Below, piece by piece: positions 26,001-36,774 of a stretch of DNA of 64,000 bases (position 1 is its first letter; the number at the start of each line of letters is the position of its first letter). Below the pieces are notes generated by a model, which was not told the DNA's origin, ran no database searches, and worked only from the letters and a program-made list of their open reading frames with translations. The position numbers and the translations under genes are program-made. The DNA comes from Telopea speciosissima (taxonomy: Eukaryota; Streptophyta; Magnoliopsida; Proteales; Proteaceae). The DNA lies in contig NC_057916.1 in assembly GCF_018873765.1 (NCBI RefSeq), positions 27,131,501 to 27,195,500 on the forward strand, in the 5' to 3' direction.

Positions 26001-29000
26001 ACTTTAATGAGCCTAAACTAGGGGTACATAGGTTGCATACGGGATTAGCCCAATACTTAGTTTATTTTTATGTTTTCTAATTGAACCAGTTCAAATTGGT
26101 TGCATCCAATTGGTTCAATTTAAGTGATCATGTAACTTGGTTAAGTGGTCATGTGACAACTTAAGTGGTCATGTGATGTAAGTTGGGCTGGATTAGGACT
26201 CTATAAGTCCAGCTATGTTTTGAGTCTATTTCCTTTACTATTTTAGTTTCCTAGTCAATTTAAATTACATAATAGGTTAGGGATAGGATTAGGCCATTCC
26301 TTTTTAGTGTCTAAGTCTATTTTTGAGTCTTCTATATAAGTTTGTAAGGGAGGCCAGCATTGTACACGAATTTGATTAATGAAAAAAGCTTTTGCTTGTT
26401 GGCTACCATTGTTGCTACTCCTGTGCTCCTTGCGAGTGTGCATCCTTGTGGTTCTATCAACGTGGAAAGGGACTGGTGGATTCCGGTTGACTCTTTACAC
26501 CGTGACGGCTAGGAGGATCTTCTTCAAATTCAAAGGTGGCTTTATCCTTCACAACTGTTGAAGCTTGCTGCTAGTGGAATCTCCAGTAAGTTTGACACCA
26601 AAATTCTTCTTCTAATCCTCTACTCCTTTATCCCAATTGATCCCCTTTATTTTTTGTTTGAATCCCATAAACCCTAACTCCATTAAAGCCCAAAACCTGC
26701 AACTCAATTCTGTCCAGAATTGCAGAATTTCAAAACTCATCCAAACCCTAACCTTTTCATACCATATTGACCCCCTAGACCTGCCCATTAATACCCTATA
26801 AACCCCATTCCCAAATTCCCATCCTAAACCCTAATTTTGCCCTTAAACAGCCCCTAATCAGCCCCAAACAGCAGGCTTGACTAGACCTTGCTTTTATCTG
26901 GCTCCTAGTAGGATTATCTCCTATTCGAGGACTACATTACTATTATTGAGCTGCTAGAGAGAGCAATCAAGAGCAAAGTAATATTTTAAATGCAGAATGT
27001 TAACAAAGATACAAGCACAAAAATAAAACAAGAATGTGCAAAATTAAGATGCTGAACGCACCTTCGCAAGGAGTGGTTTTGCCTCTTGAATAACAGATGC
27101 AACTTGTTCTACCAATTCATAGCTTCTGGAAATGCCGATTTCTTCCATTTCACGACCAAGGCGAGTAAATATACCAACCAATGCATCAAAACTTACTCCT
27201 TGATGTGCCCATATCTTTTGTCTGTCACATACAATTAGACCTTCTTTAACACATTCAAGATCAAGAGGTCCCACTGAAGGTGTCGGAATTGGATCCCGAG
27301 GAGTAATATCAATCCGAGTCTCCATAAGAAGGCCAGATTGATTCACCTCAATCAGTGCATTCCGAGGTATGATTACATTCTCATCTTCAACCTACAAAAG
27401 AAATGATTAAATACACATCAAAATCTGTGGATGAACATATGCACTATACTAGTTGAGTAAATTTATTATTCGGTCGAATATCAAGTCTATTGTAATTTAC
27501 CCTCATTCAGCAACAGATATTCTTCAATATCTGATAAATAGATTTGATTTTCACCCGAAAATGGATCTGAAGAAAAACTTCTGCAGTTAGCTACATGGAT
27601 CCTGTTACATCATTCCAATTTACCTAGTCTTATCTTCTATTAAAATTTCCTTTCTATTGATAAGACGAAAAAGTCTTCAAATATCTTCTCATTAACTCCA
27701 CCATGTTCTCTCCATTTCTCTACTATACTTTTGGAGCCTTCCCAATGCAATCTGATATAACCTGATTAAAGGTTTCAGGTGCTAACCACAGGATAGGATT
27801 GCAGACAATTAAAGGAAACAAGATTTAGAGGAAATCTGAGAACACTCAATCCAAGACTTTGATTTCTCTGAATTTCTGGTCTTAGGCAATACTCAACCAA
27901 CAGAAAAAAAAATATCAAACTTTCAAGTGAACCCAATGCTGGATTCTGATCCATGACTCACAGCAGAAAATAGAAACCAAGATCTTAAATTTAGGAAACC
28001 AAATATCTTCAGATCCAAGGATTCTGCAAAGGTAAGGTTGCTCCATTGCGACCTAGTGGTCACGGGTTCGAGTCCGGAAACAGCTTCGCCGTGAAGCGGA
28101 GGTAAGGTTGCGTACATTATGACCCTCCCCAAACCCCACAGTGGTGGGAGCCTCGTGCACTGGGTACGCACTTTTTTTCCAAGAATTCTGCAAGATCTGT
28201 GGTTCGAATCCTCAGATGTATTTGATCCTCAATATATTCCAATTTAGCTACTCATCTATTTCAAATGCCCTCACTCACTTTATAGATTTGTTCTACCCAA
28301 AAAAAAACTTTATAGATTTGTTGCCCTCCTGTAAAGCATGAATTGTCACAGTCCTAAACTTATCTTCAAATAATCTTTCCTTTAGTTGGACCACTGTGTC
28401 TGTTTGAATGGTAGGTTCAATTTCAATGACACACCTCTTGCACTAAGTTCTCACAAAGTTGAAAATCTCCAAGATCCACTAATTTAACTCTGAATCCAAC
28501 AAGTACCATTGAAAGCCTCCTTAACCCCACTCTAACATCATCGATCAAAACCATGTCAACATTCATTGACCCCACTCAATGAGCCACCTCATTATGAATA
28601 ATAGAATAATTATTTATCTGTCAAGACTGCAAAGTGTATGGCTCGGTGTCAAATTCTAGTGTAAACCTGTCTTAACTGACAACTCCATCAGTGCTTTTGC
28701 ACTACCAGTCCCAACTCCCAAACCCAGGCAATAAAGAACGATGCTGCATCATACTGGCAGCAAAAATTCAGAGAGAGAAAGATGTCTAGAAAATTCCACA
28801 TGTATCTACATATTTAAGGAGGCAAACAATCATAGGTTAACATGACTATGAAATTCTGTATCCTCTATAGACCAGTAGCCTATCCATCCTTTTTAACGAA
28901 GACAGTGGGCTCTATTATGCCACCAAAGTGGTACACTAAGTTGCATAGATGACTCTAAAAGAAGCTAAAAATGGTAATCAATGTGAAGACCTTGCAATAT

Positions 29001-30018
29001 ACAAGACTAAGTTCTCCATCTTCCGTATGATCACAGATTCAAGCTATTCAATTAACAGCTCATTACAGCATGCTGCTCAAATATTCACAACAATCTCATA
29101 ATCCGTCCCCCAAATGGGTGAATTCAATCTACTTTACTTTAGTACTGTATGTTCAGGAATTCCAATTCCTGACTTTCTGATTAAAGAGTTGTCTCAGGAT
29201 GCATGTAAGTGGGTTACGAGACAATCAATGAAGTCAAGTAATCAGAGATTGTTTCTCCTCAAGAATTAAATTCTCACAGTGACAAATTCTAACAAAACTT
29301 TGGTCCCAGCCAAGCAATCTACATTATTTTTTTTTTTGGGTGAATTCAATATACTTTACTTTAGTACTGTATGTTCAGGAATACCAATTCCTGACAATCA
29401 ATGAAATCAAGTAATCAGGTTGTTTCTCCTCAAGAATTAAATTCTCAGTGACATATTCAACAAAACTTTGGAAAGTCAAAGAAATGAATGCAGGCAACGC
29501 ACCTCAACGACCGCTTCAATACTTTTTAAGGAAGGATTGATACGAACCACATTGCCAACTGTCAAACCTCTGATCCTGACTGGCGTTCCCATGGAAATGC
29601 CACAAGCATGAGCAAACTCAAACACAGCCTGGTACTTCCTCAATCGAGATCTCATATAGAAACCCCTCAGCCAAACCAAACTCAGTGCGAAGATAAGAGC
29701 CCCAGAAACCACAAAGAGACCCACAGCTCCCTCCCAAATGCTCCTTTTACCAAACCCAAAATCGCTAAGGGGACGCAAAGTTTGCCTCCAGATAGTCGCA
29801 GGGACATCCAAAATAACCGCAAGTCGGTTCTTCCTTTCCGAAGAGGACGACGCCGGTGGACTCTGCCCTGTGTCGGCTGAGCTCGCCCGGACGTGAACGA
29901 GCTTCTTCAATGGTCTATATGGCATGAAGTTGAGGGACGACTCACCCTGGAAGGCAAACAGGGGAGTGCGCGATACAGGTGGGCAAGTAGACAGCTGAAC
30001 CCATTGACTCCCAATCAT
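17073..30018 (-). CDS. TGD2: TRIGALACTOSYLDIACYLGLYCEROL 2 (TGD2), chloroplast inner-envelope lipid transfer protein
   Basis: Five exons on the minus strand: 30018-29503, 27391-27062, 21993-21878, 17674-17584 and 17165-17073, giving 381 residues, the size of Arabidopsis TGD2. TGD2 is the substrate-binding part of the TGD1-2-3 ABC transporter that brings ER-derived phosphatidic acid into the chloroplast. Residues 1 to about 45 form a basic, Ser-rich transit peptide; a membrane segment lies near 97-117; the MCE domain follows (GTPVRIRGLTVGNVVRINPS) and continues in exon 2 (IIPRNALIEVNQSGLL). The C-terminal helical part includes SSIMTPENTELIQ and ends NLKLLIKSLSRLL. All junctions are GT..AG and in frame. 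The start is the family MIG; an in-frame ATG 15 codons upstream (30063) is less likely. Introns measure 2.1, 5.1, 4.2 and 0.4 kb and hold many repeats. Confidence 0.96.
18329..18960 (+). repeat. LTR-like repeat family B, plus copy
   Basis: Starts TGATGCAAGAGC and includes 'gcccagaccgagacgaaac', 'ctacgtaggagatttgctta' and 'ctgctggccgcgcatgctcc', the same order as 7511-8170. It faces the minus-strand copy at 19540-20277, giving an inverted pair inside TGD2 intron 3. Confidence 0.5.
19048..19214. mobile_element. Mutator-type MITE, 167 bp, with perfect 9-bp target-site duplication
   Basis: ATAAATAAA flanks the element at 19039-19047 and 19215-19223. Termini are GGGAAGTAGTTTTCTGTCCG and, inverted, GGGAAAAGGACTCTGTCCG, continuing in a long imperfect inverted repeat (GTGTGGCCTA.., CTATCTCTCTCC..). 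The AT-rich target makes the duplication somewhat less specific, but position and length fit. Confidence 0.8.
19540..20277 (-). repeat. LTR-like repeat family B, minus copy, interrupted by a SINE
   Basis: On the minus strand it starts TGATGCAGTAACG near 20277, then 'ttggaccggcaagacccac', 'ataactacgtaggattt' and 'gtactctgttggtcgagttgg'. The Au SINE at 19941-20109 splits it, so the SINE is younger. Confidence 0.5.
19941..20109 (-). mobile_element. Au SINE with exact 17-bp target-site duplication
   Basis: On the minus strand the order is a tRNA-like head, TGGGTTCAAGTCC (B box), GGAAACAGCCTCTCTGG, ACAGGGGTAAGGCTG, TGTACA, GACCCTCCAGACCCTGC, GGAGCCTTGTGCATTGGGT, and a T tail. This is the Au SINE plan known across angiosperms. 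tatctcctatttaatct occurs at both 19924-19940 and 20110-20126. The perfect duplication suggests a fairly recent insertion; it lies in TGD2 intron 3. Confidence 0.92.
20685..21000 (+). repeat. Dispersed repeat, direct copy of 10737-11040
   Basis: See the partner copy for the shared blocks. This copy reads 'ccctgcccatcttagtctac' and 'gtctgggtgggcccatagc'. Both copies lie in introns of different genes. Confidence 0.5.
22168..22455. repeat. Diverged local tandem duplication in TGD2 intron 2/3 boundary region
   Basis: 'cacaggaaacactc', 'ctaaattgagttgggtcaaatcg' and 'aggacagcacgaatcacttt' at 22318-22455 repeat 22168-22260 at a distance of about 150-170 bp, with indels. It lies in intron 2, just upstream of exon 3 in gene orientation. 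Confidence 0.6.
23267..23326 (+). repeat. 36-bp 5'-truncated Au-like SINE tail with 12-bp target-site duplication
   Basis: aacaaattaatg occurs at 23267-23278 and 23315-23326. The insert is GCAGGAGCCTCATGCACTGG plus a short end and T tract, identical in plan to the last part of the SINE at 28030-28177. Everything 5' of this is missing. Confidence 0.85.
25893..26590 (+). repeat. LTR-like repeat family A, plus copy
   Basis: Starts TGATGCAGGTTCATC and runs through 'taggcctagggttgggtta', 'tgttgggcctttg', 'ggattaggccattccttttt' and 'tgtacacgaatttgattaat'. It lies in intron 2 of TGD2. A 60-codon open frame inside it shows no domain. Confidence 0.55.
28014..28193 (+). mobile_element. Au-like SINE, near-complete, with 16-bp duplication
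   Basis: SINE body 28030-28177: GACCTAGTGGTCACGGGTTC (B box region), GTCCGGAAACAGC, AGGTAAGGTTGCGTACATT, GACCCTCCCC, GGAGCCTCGTGCACTGGGTA, T tract. Flanks are tccaaggattctgcaa (28014-28029) and tccaagaattctgcaa (28178-28193), one mismatch. It lies in TGD2 intron 1. Confidence 0.9.
28277..28322 (+). repeat. 14-bp retroposon-like insertion with perfect 16-bp duplication
   Basis: actttatagatttgtt at 28277-28292 and 28307-28322; the insert is CTACCC plus 8 A. No transposon family can be assigned from six bases. Confidence 0.75.
29116..29472. repeat. Tandem duplication, period 222 bp, in TGD2 intron 1
   Basis: 'gggtgaattcaat' to 'ccaattcctgac' and 'gtttctcctcaagaattaaa' to 'acaaaactttgg' occur twice, starting at 29116 and 29338. 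The second copy lacks about 45 bases between 'cctgac' and 'aatcaatga'. A T12 tract lies at the junction. The second copy ends about 30 bp before the exon 1 donor. Confidence 0.8.
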
Positions 30019-30659
30019 CTTCCGCAAAAGACCCAATTCACAGAGACTTGAATCAATGCTCAAGAAACCTAAAAGATGTAATCTGTTTAAAATTTGTTAC
30101 AAAGGGAAGCAACACAACTCTTCCAAGAAATCGACCTAAGGGTCTGATCATGAATCATCAGAGAAACGAGATGTACCAATCTCAGCAAGCTTGGAACCTT
30201 TTTCAACTTAGTCGCAGACTGACTTGATGGAACCATAAAGTAGAGAAGGAAACCTATAAGTATAAAAAATAAAAAGAAAAGAGCAAGAGGATGACCGTCG
30301 GGAACAAAGACAAAATGGGAAACTTTGAAAAGAGAAAGGATTAATAATGAGATACGCAGTAAATCCAAAACAGGGAAATGGAACCGCAGTGGTCCTCTAG
30401 GGTTTTCGGGCAGAGACACAACTAGAAATGCAAGAAGAGCTCCAACTGAACTCGGGACTACACCTGAAAATTTTGCAGCAAATTACCAACCCAGTTCCAT
30501 TTCCAAGTTACTTAGTATAATTTAGCATTTTAGGATTTCCATTTTCAAGCTTTTAGGTGGTTTCCGATTCAAAGAGTGAAGGAGAAAGTTCTCCGCCAAC
30601 TGCATGAAGAAAGAATCTTTTCGTCCACATTGACTTTGACGATATGACTGGTCTCTGGA

Positions 30660-30885
30660 CTAATCTCTCCTCTTTTTTAAGGGGGTGCCGTGGGAGGGAG
30701 GGGGGAAAGAGATCCTACCAAGAGCCCATAGGTTAGTAGAGGTGGCAGCCAAGAGAAGAGGCGGTCAGGGGAAATAAGGATGTCTAACATCTGATGCGGG
30801 GGAGTCGAACCTGCGACCTCTTCCTTGGATTTAGTCACTTTAAGCATTAGACACTTCGGCTGGTGTCCTAATGTATTGGAGTCAC
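30660..30885 (-). repeat. tRNA-related SINE-like segment
   Basis: On the minus strand it reads 'cagccgaagtgtctaatgc', then 'aggaagaggtcgcaggttcg' and 'actcccccgcatcag', an arrangement of an anticodon-loop-like segment and a B box at tRNA spacing. It is not a functional tRNA: no cloverleaf acceptor stem was found. Boundaries are uncertain. Confidence 0.4.
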
Positions 30886-31602
30886 CATCACGCTTAGAGG
30901 GATCCGGCTCCTCGGAGAGCCATGGGACATCCAACTACTGGGTTGTGCCGCACACATCTCCATGTGTGCCAATCAGCCGTTGTATGCCCCCTGAACACTC
31001 CATAGACGTTGGGGTCCCTCGAGAGGAGCTCAATGCAAGAGGTGCTTTCCCTAATTGAATAATCCATATCATGGTTAACTCCCACCTCTATTTGTTTGTA
31101 ATGCGGTAGTCCGCTTTGTCAAGGTCACTGTCAAATGGCTACAAGCTTGGTTGGATTGAACCAAAATTATTTTCTCTAATGATGTCTTTAATTGGGTAAG
31201 AAAATAGTAAATTATTATCGTCGTTGAAGTCTGTCATATCTCCAAATTTTACAGCACATTTATTTAGTTGCATGGACAAATGATATTTCCATTTCAGCAA
31301 TGGATAGAGAAGACATGACCTAGATTAGTCATGTGTCAAATTTTACAATCTTATTTAATCAAATACCCCTATTGTATCGATACACATCCCGTGTATATCC
31401 ATTTATGTGTACCAGTACTCTAGACATTACCATACAATGATACAATGCTCTCCCAACTCTGAGCGAGAATAGAAGGTTTAGAATTTTAAAAAAAAACCAT
31501 AAAAATAGATGGATCGGATTTATCTTGTTATTTTCGAAAACATCACCTTCCATTGTTACATGGATAACTACCCAAAAAAGTAGGTTTGCCTTGTTGCATA
31601 AC

Positions 31603-31838
31603 CATGGTTCTAGTGCACTGAATCGGATCGGGTATCGATCACTTGCAAAACCGATACAATACCGATACTGTATCAAAATGAATCAATCATATAGACAAAA
31701 TTATCCTTGAAACTCCTTAAAAAATGGATTTACTGACCATTTTACCCTTTGTCCGTACCGTGTCACTGATACAGTATCGACACAATATCAAAATTGGCTA
31801 CATACAAAACCGGTATGATACCGGTACTTAGAACCATG
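31603..31838. mobile_element. hAT-like MITE with GATAC-motif interior, 8-bp duplication
   Basis: TGCATAAC at 31595-31602 and 31839-31846 flanks termini CATGGTTCTA and TAGAACCATG, perfect 10-bp inverted repeats apart from the next bases. An 8-bp duplication with CA..TG ends fits the hAT superfamily. The interior is made of ggatcgggtatcgatc, aaccgatacaataccgatac, tgatacagtatcgac and ggtatgataccggtac. No coding capacity. Confidence 0.85.
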
Positions 31839-33530
31839 TGCATAACACAACAAATAATTATAGATTGGGATTTCGATGTTATTTCTGATTTACAGCCACA
31901 TAAGATGATCCAAGAATTGCCAGTCGACTTCTGGGAGTAAGCGTGCTATAATTCAGATGGGACAATTATTCCAAATTTTGATGGCTCATAAGACACAAGA
32001 GAAGGAATTAGGTGCAGCAGGCTGCATAATGGTGTATTTTTTTGGCAGAAGGAAAGAGAAGCTACTAAATATGACAGAAAGCTGGTAACAAACCTTTTGA
32101 AGGAACAAGAATACGCTAGAAAGAGGAATTTGCTTATAAATGCTACCGGTGGTAAACTATTTGATGGCGATGTTGAAAGTGGTTAACTCTTGCTATTTTT
32201 TCTCTTGAATAACCACTTTCTAGTTTTGCTCTTAAGGTAGACTTTATTATGTATCCATGTAATTTATTCAAATTTATTACGAATAAAGAACGCAATCTAC
32301 GCATGCAAAATGACAGGCGCACCTTCGGGATTTTCTGCCTTTCCATGGAGGTACAGGGGTCCTTTTGCACCAAACGTGTCCAAGAAGTGTTCTCTTTCAT
32401 CGCTTACATTTTAGCAAGAAAAACAGGGTGGTCACGGAATGGCGGCATTTTTCAATTACAAAGGACCCTTTTAAAAAGAAATTCATTTCCGAAACTGCGA
32501 ATAAAGCTGATAAAGAAAATACACTCAAGGAATCAATCACTCATATCAACATGAACATTTTTACATTCCAAGAGCCAATTTCAAACAACGTTCATACACG
32601 AACACATAAATTCCAATTTCCACTTGAATGGAGTTTTAATTTATTCAAAACACACATTGGTTCATTCCAGTTCCACACTGATTCGGTAATCATTCAGTAG
32701 AATCAAACCCAAGGTTCATAACCTCGTGACTTAAAAACCTGCAAAAAGGGCAACAAATTCGTCAGCCAGTGATTTACCCATTTAGCATTAGGCCCATTGC
32801 ACATACACAGGCTTCTGCAAAAGGAAAACCTGAACCACCTTTATCAGTATGCACGCATATGTGAATCAATCACACAATATAACAAAAGAAAAATTTATAA
32901 TCACGAAAACAGTCAACAATATGACAATTTTATTGTGTATTCCTCGCCACCCCAACCCTATCGAAGAACCGACTACAGAAAAGGAATGCACCACATAAAT
33001 CAATAATGAAAAGGATGAAGTATGTTCTAGACTGCTGAAGATGAATCTTCGGTTTCCCAAAGCACAGGGCATTGTCACTGCTTTAAAAAAAATTCAAGTA
33101 GTCCAAGCAGTGTGGAAGTCCCTAACCATTTGGATTGTTTTTAACTTCTGACAAAGGACACTGCTGACTGATTTGCTTAAAGAGCACAAACAAGAGAGGC
33201 AGATCTGTGTTCTGTCTGGGTCTTCCTTTTTAATATCTGAAGCTGACAATCCAGTGACAATCAGTTACCACTACTATGGATATCGTATCCAAAATTTAAA
33301 AATTGAGGAGTTTTTCCATGTGGTAAGATGTCACTCTAAATCAATGCCACAATATACACCAATGCCTGTATGTACCAACCTCCAACATTGTGAAGAATGT
33401 CACACTCCCATAATTTGTCACCCTAGTAGGCCCATAATATCCACCATTCAAAGGGTGAAATCAATACAGAAATTGTATCAACATGACAAAAATTTACCCC
33501 AAGTTTTGCAGTGCGAAATGAACTCCTTAT

Positions 33531-33855
33531 GGCTACGTTTGGTTGCAAGGGAAATTAAAGGGAAGGAAAGTGAAATATTTTGAAACCTAAAAAAGAAAAT
33601 TTTGTAAGCATAATACCATGCGATTGTATAAACTACTTAAATTTCTTACCATATTTAGTAATGATACATTTTACATGTACTATTTATTTTACTTTTTAAA
33701 CCAAAGGGAAATGGTTGCATAGTAAAGTGAAATTTAATAACCAAATATGGAATGATTTAGACTTAGTGATAGAGTCACATGGGGTAAAGTTTCCCTTTTA
33801 GGTTTAAAAATTTCACTTCCCTTCCCTTTAATTCCCCTTGCAACCAAACGAAGCC
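33531..33855. mobile_element. MITE, 325 bp, GGCTACGTTTGG termini, copy 1
   Basis: Ends are GGCTACGTTTGGTTGCAAGG and, inverted, GGCTTCGTTTGGTTGCAAGG, continuing as 'ggaattaaagggaaggaaag'. TAT flanks both ends (33528-33530, 33856-33858). Copy 2 is at 40567-40898. A 3-bp duplication points to PIF/Harbinger, although the usual target is TAA/TTA. Confidence 0.8.
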
Positions 33856-34609
33856 TATATGAAAATTGTGGGTAGAGATGTAGTCTATCTGCGAGTTTTA
33901 GCAAATATCAATGGTGCTAGGGTTTCATCGTTGTCTATGATTTCAGACATAGTTGCCCTCTCTGGTAAGGTTTTGGCCTCAGTTTTGAACTTGAATAGTA
34001 GTAGAGTTTAAATAAAGTCAAAACGGTAACCAGCTCAGCAGTTTGCTATACAGTCTGGCTTAAAAAATCAGACTTCTGAGAGAGGCAAAGGTTCAAATGG
34101 AAAACCAAAATAAAAAAGGGAAAAGGTTCTCTGAGCCGACTGCACAGCACCCTCTCTTTCTATCTCTCTCCTCCTCACATGAAATGACCTCTCTGCCTAC
34201 CCATGCACGAAACCGTTACGTCACTCCTTGTTCATGTGCTCCCCTATGCCGCTTGCTCAGAGAACCTTTACCCAATAAAAAAATTAGAAAGGAAGCAGAA
34301 GCAGCAGCAAACCCAGAAAGCGTGTCCCTTGGTCCGAAGAAATAGACCGAAAAGGTGTCACGAGTGGGGGAGACGGTAGATGTAACATTTCATGGAAGCA
34401 AAAACAATCATGTCACTTCTCATTTCCCTGTACCCAAAAAAGGCACCCCAGTTTCATGTCAATTCCCAGGAGATCCCTCACTTGTAGAATACGGAATTGA
34501 TATAATTAACCCTGATGCTAGTCAAACAAGACTAACAATAAATCCTACTGAACTACCCAATATGAACAGTATTTTTGCTAGAATTTACTAAATTTGAGCC
34601 CCTTTTGAT

Positions 34610-35100
34610 AAATGACTGCCCTGCATGGAGTAGATTATAAGTCCTCACATCTTTCCACAAAATGAGCATTACCTATCACTAAGTGAAGTTTCTGCATGTC
34701 TCAACTCAACCTTATACCAAGTACCAACTAAATAGGGTTTCTTTCACCAATTAGCTCTATTCAAAGACATAATTGTTACTATGCCTAAGTATGCAAGTCC
34801 TTGACCACTTCTTCTAGGATCATTTTAGGCCTACCCCTAGCTCTTTAAGCTCCTCTAATCTGAATCACATCATTGCTCCATATTGGAGCATTCAGAAGCC
34901 TCCATTGTACATGTTTGCACCACCTCAAATGACATTCTCTCAGCTTATCATGTATTGGAGCTACTCCTAAATTAGCCTAATTTGTTCATTCCTTATTTTA
35001 TCTTTTTTAGTTTACCACCCATCCATCTCAATATTCTCACTTCAAACACACTACGAGTGTTTATAACTGTCCTATAAAACCTACTAAGAATGAGTGCAAG
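34610..35100 (-). mobile_element. RTE-type LINE relic, 3' part
   Basis: On the minus strand it carries the segment that reads close to 'atccaattgaaggagctaaaagagc' in the better copy at 54000-54060 and the upstream 'gaggtgcaacatgtacaatgg'-like part. Heavily mutated, no long open frame. Confidence 0.6.
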
Positions 35101-35467
35101 AGCCTAAGAGGTCATGTTATTCAGATAATAGTGAATCAATTTTGTCATTTCTCATTAAGCATACAACAAATGATAAATGGACTATAAAGTAGAACAAAAC
35201 ATAAATAAATTAAAATGTGTAATGTGGTGATGAATGACAAGAAGAGCTACAAGACTTGAAATGATTAAGATGAAAGATAAAAATCAAATTACAGGAAGAC
35301 ACAGATAAATGGCACAAGTCACAAGGTATCATAAAACAAACAAGCAATAATTTTTCCAGTTCCTTTTTTCCAGCAAAATAACATGCACCAGAAAGATAAG
35401 CAAAGTTCATGTAAATAGTAAGATGATACTACCTCATAAACGCAAACAACATCTTGACTAGAGGTTT

Positions 35468-36592
<1,125 letters not shown>

Positions 36593-36774
36593 TTAACTAA
36601 TTTTACAATATCAGAATAAGTCCCTTCTACTACATAAAAACTTTGCTTACTCTCAAACAAAAAGATCGCATTGAACTTCAGGTACATGAACTATAGCTAT
36701 AAATGCAGAAAACAAAGTCAAGCACGGAGACAATAAGACGCAAGATGCATTTCGGATGGCTTCAAGGCACTGTT

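Larger units (their letters stand above)
30019..35467. other. Intergenic between TGD2 5' end and CXIP4 3' end
   Basis: The first 500 bp above 30018 probably hold the TGD2 5' UTR and promoter; no clear TATA box was picked. No host coding region was recognised. A 110-codon minus frame at 30087-30419 and a 136-codon plus frame at 33173-33583 lack recognisable domains. Repeats present: tRNA-like SINE, hAT MITE, GGCTACGTTTGG MITE and a LINE relic, each listed separately. Confidence 0.5.

Noticed and set aside
30087..30419. 110-codon minus-strand frame rich in hydrophobic residues, upstream of TGD2
   Set aside because: Lies in the presumed TGD2 5' flank, has no recognisable domain and contains low-complexity Leu/Phe runs; more likely chance than a membrane protein.
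30780..30870. A functional tRNA gene on the minus strand
   Set aside because: A B-box-like GGTTCGACTCC is present, but no acceptor stem or full cloverleaf could be drawn; treated as a SINE-like relic.
33173..33583. 136-codon plus-strand frame
   Set aside because: No domain, compositionally like its flanks, and it runs into the MITE at 33531.
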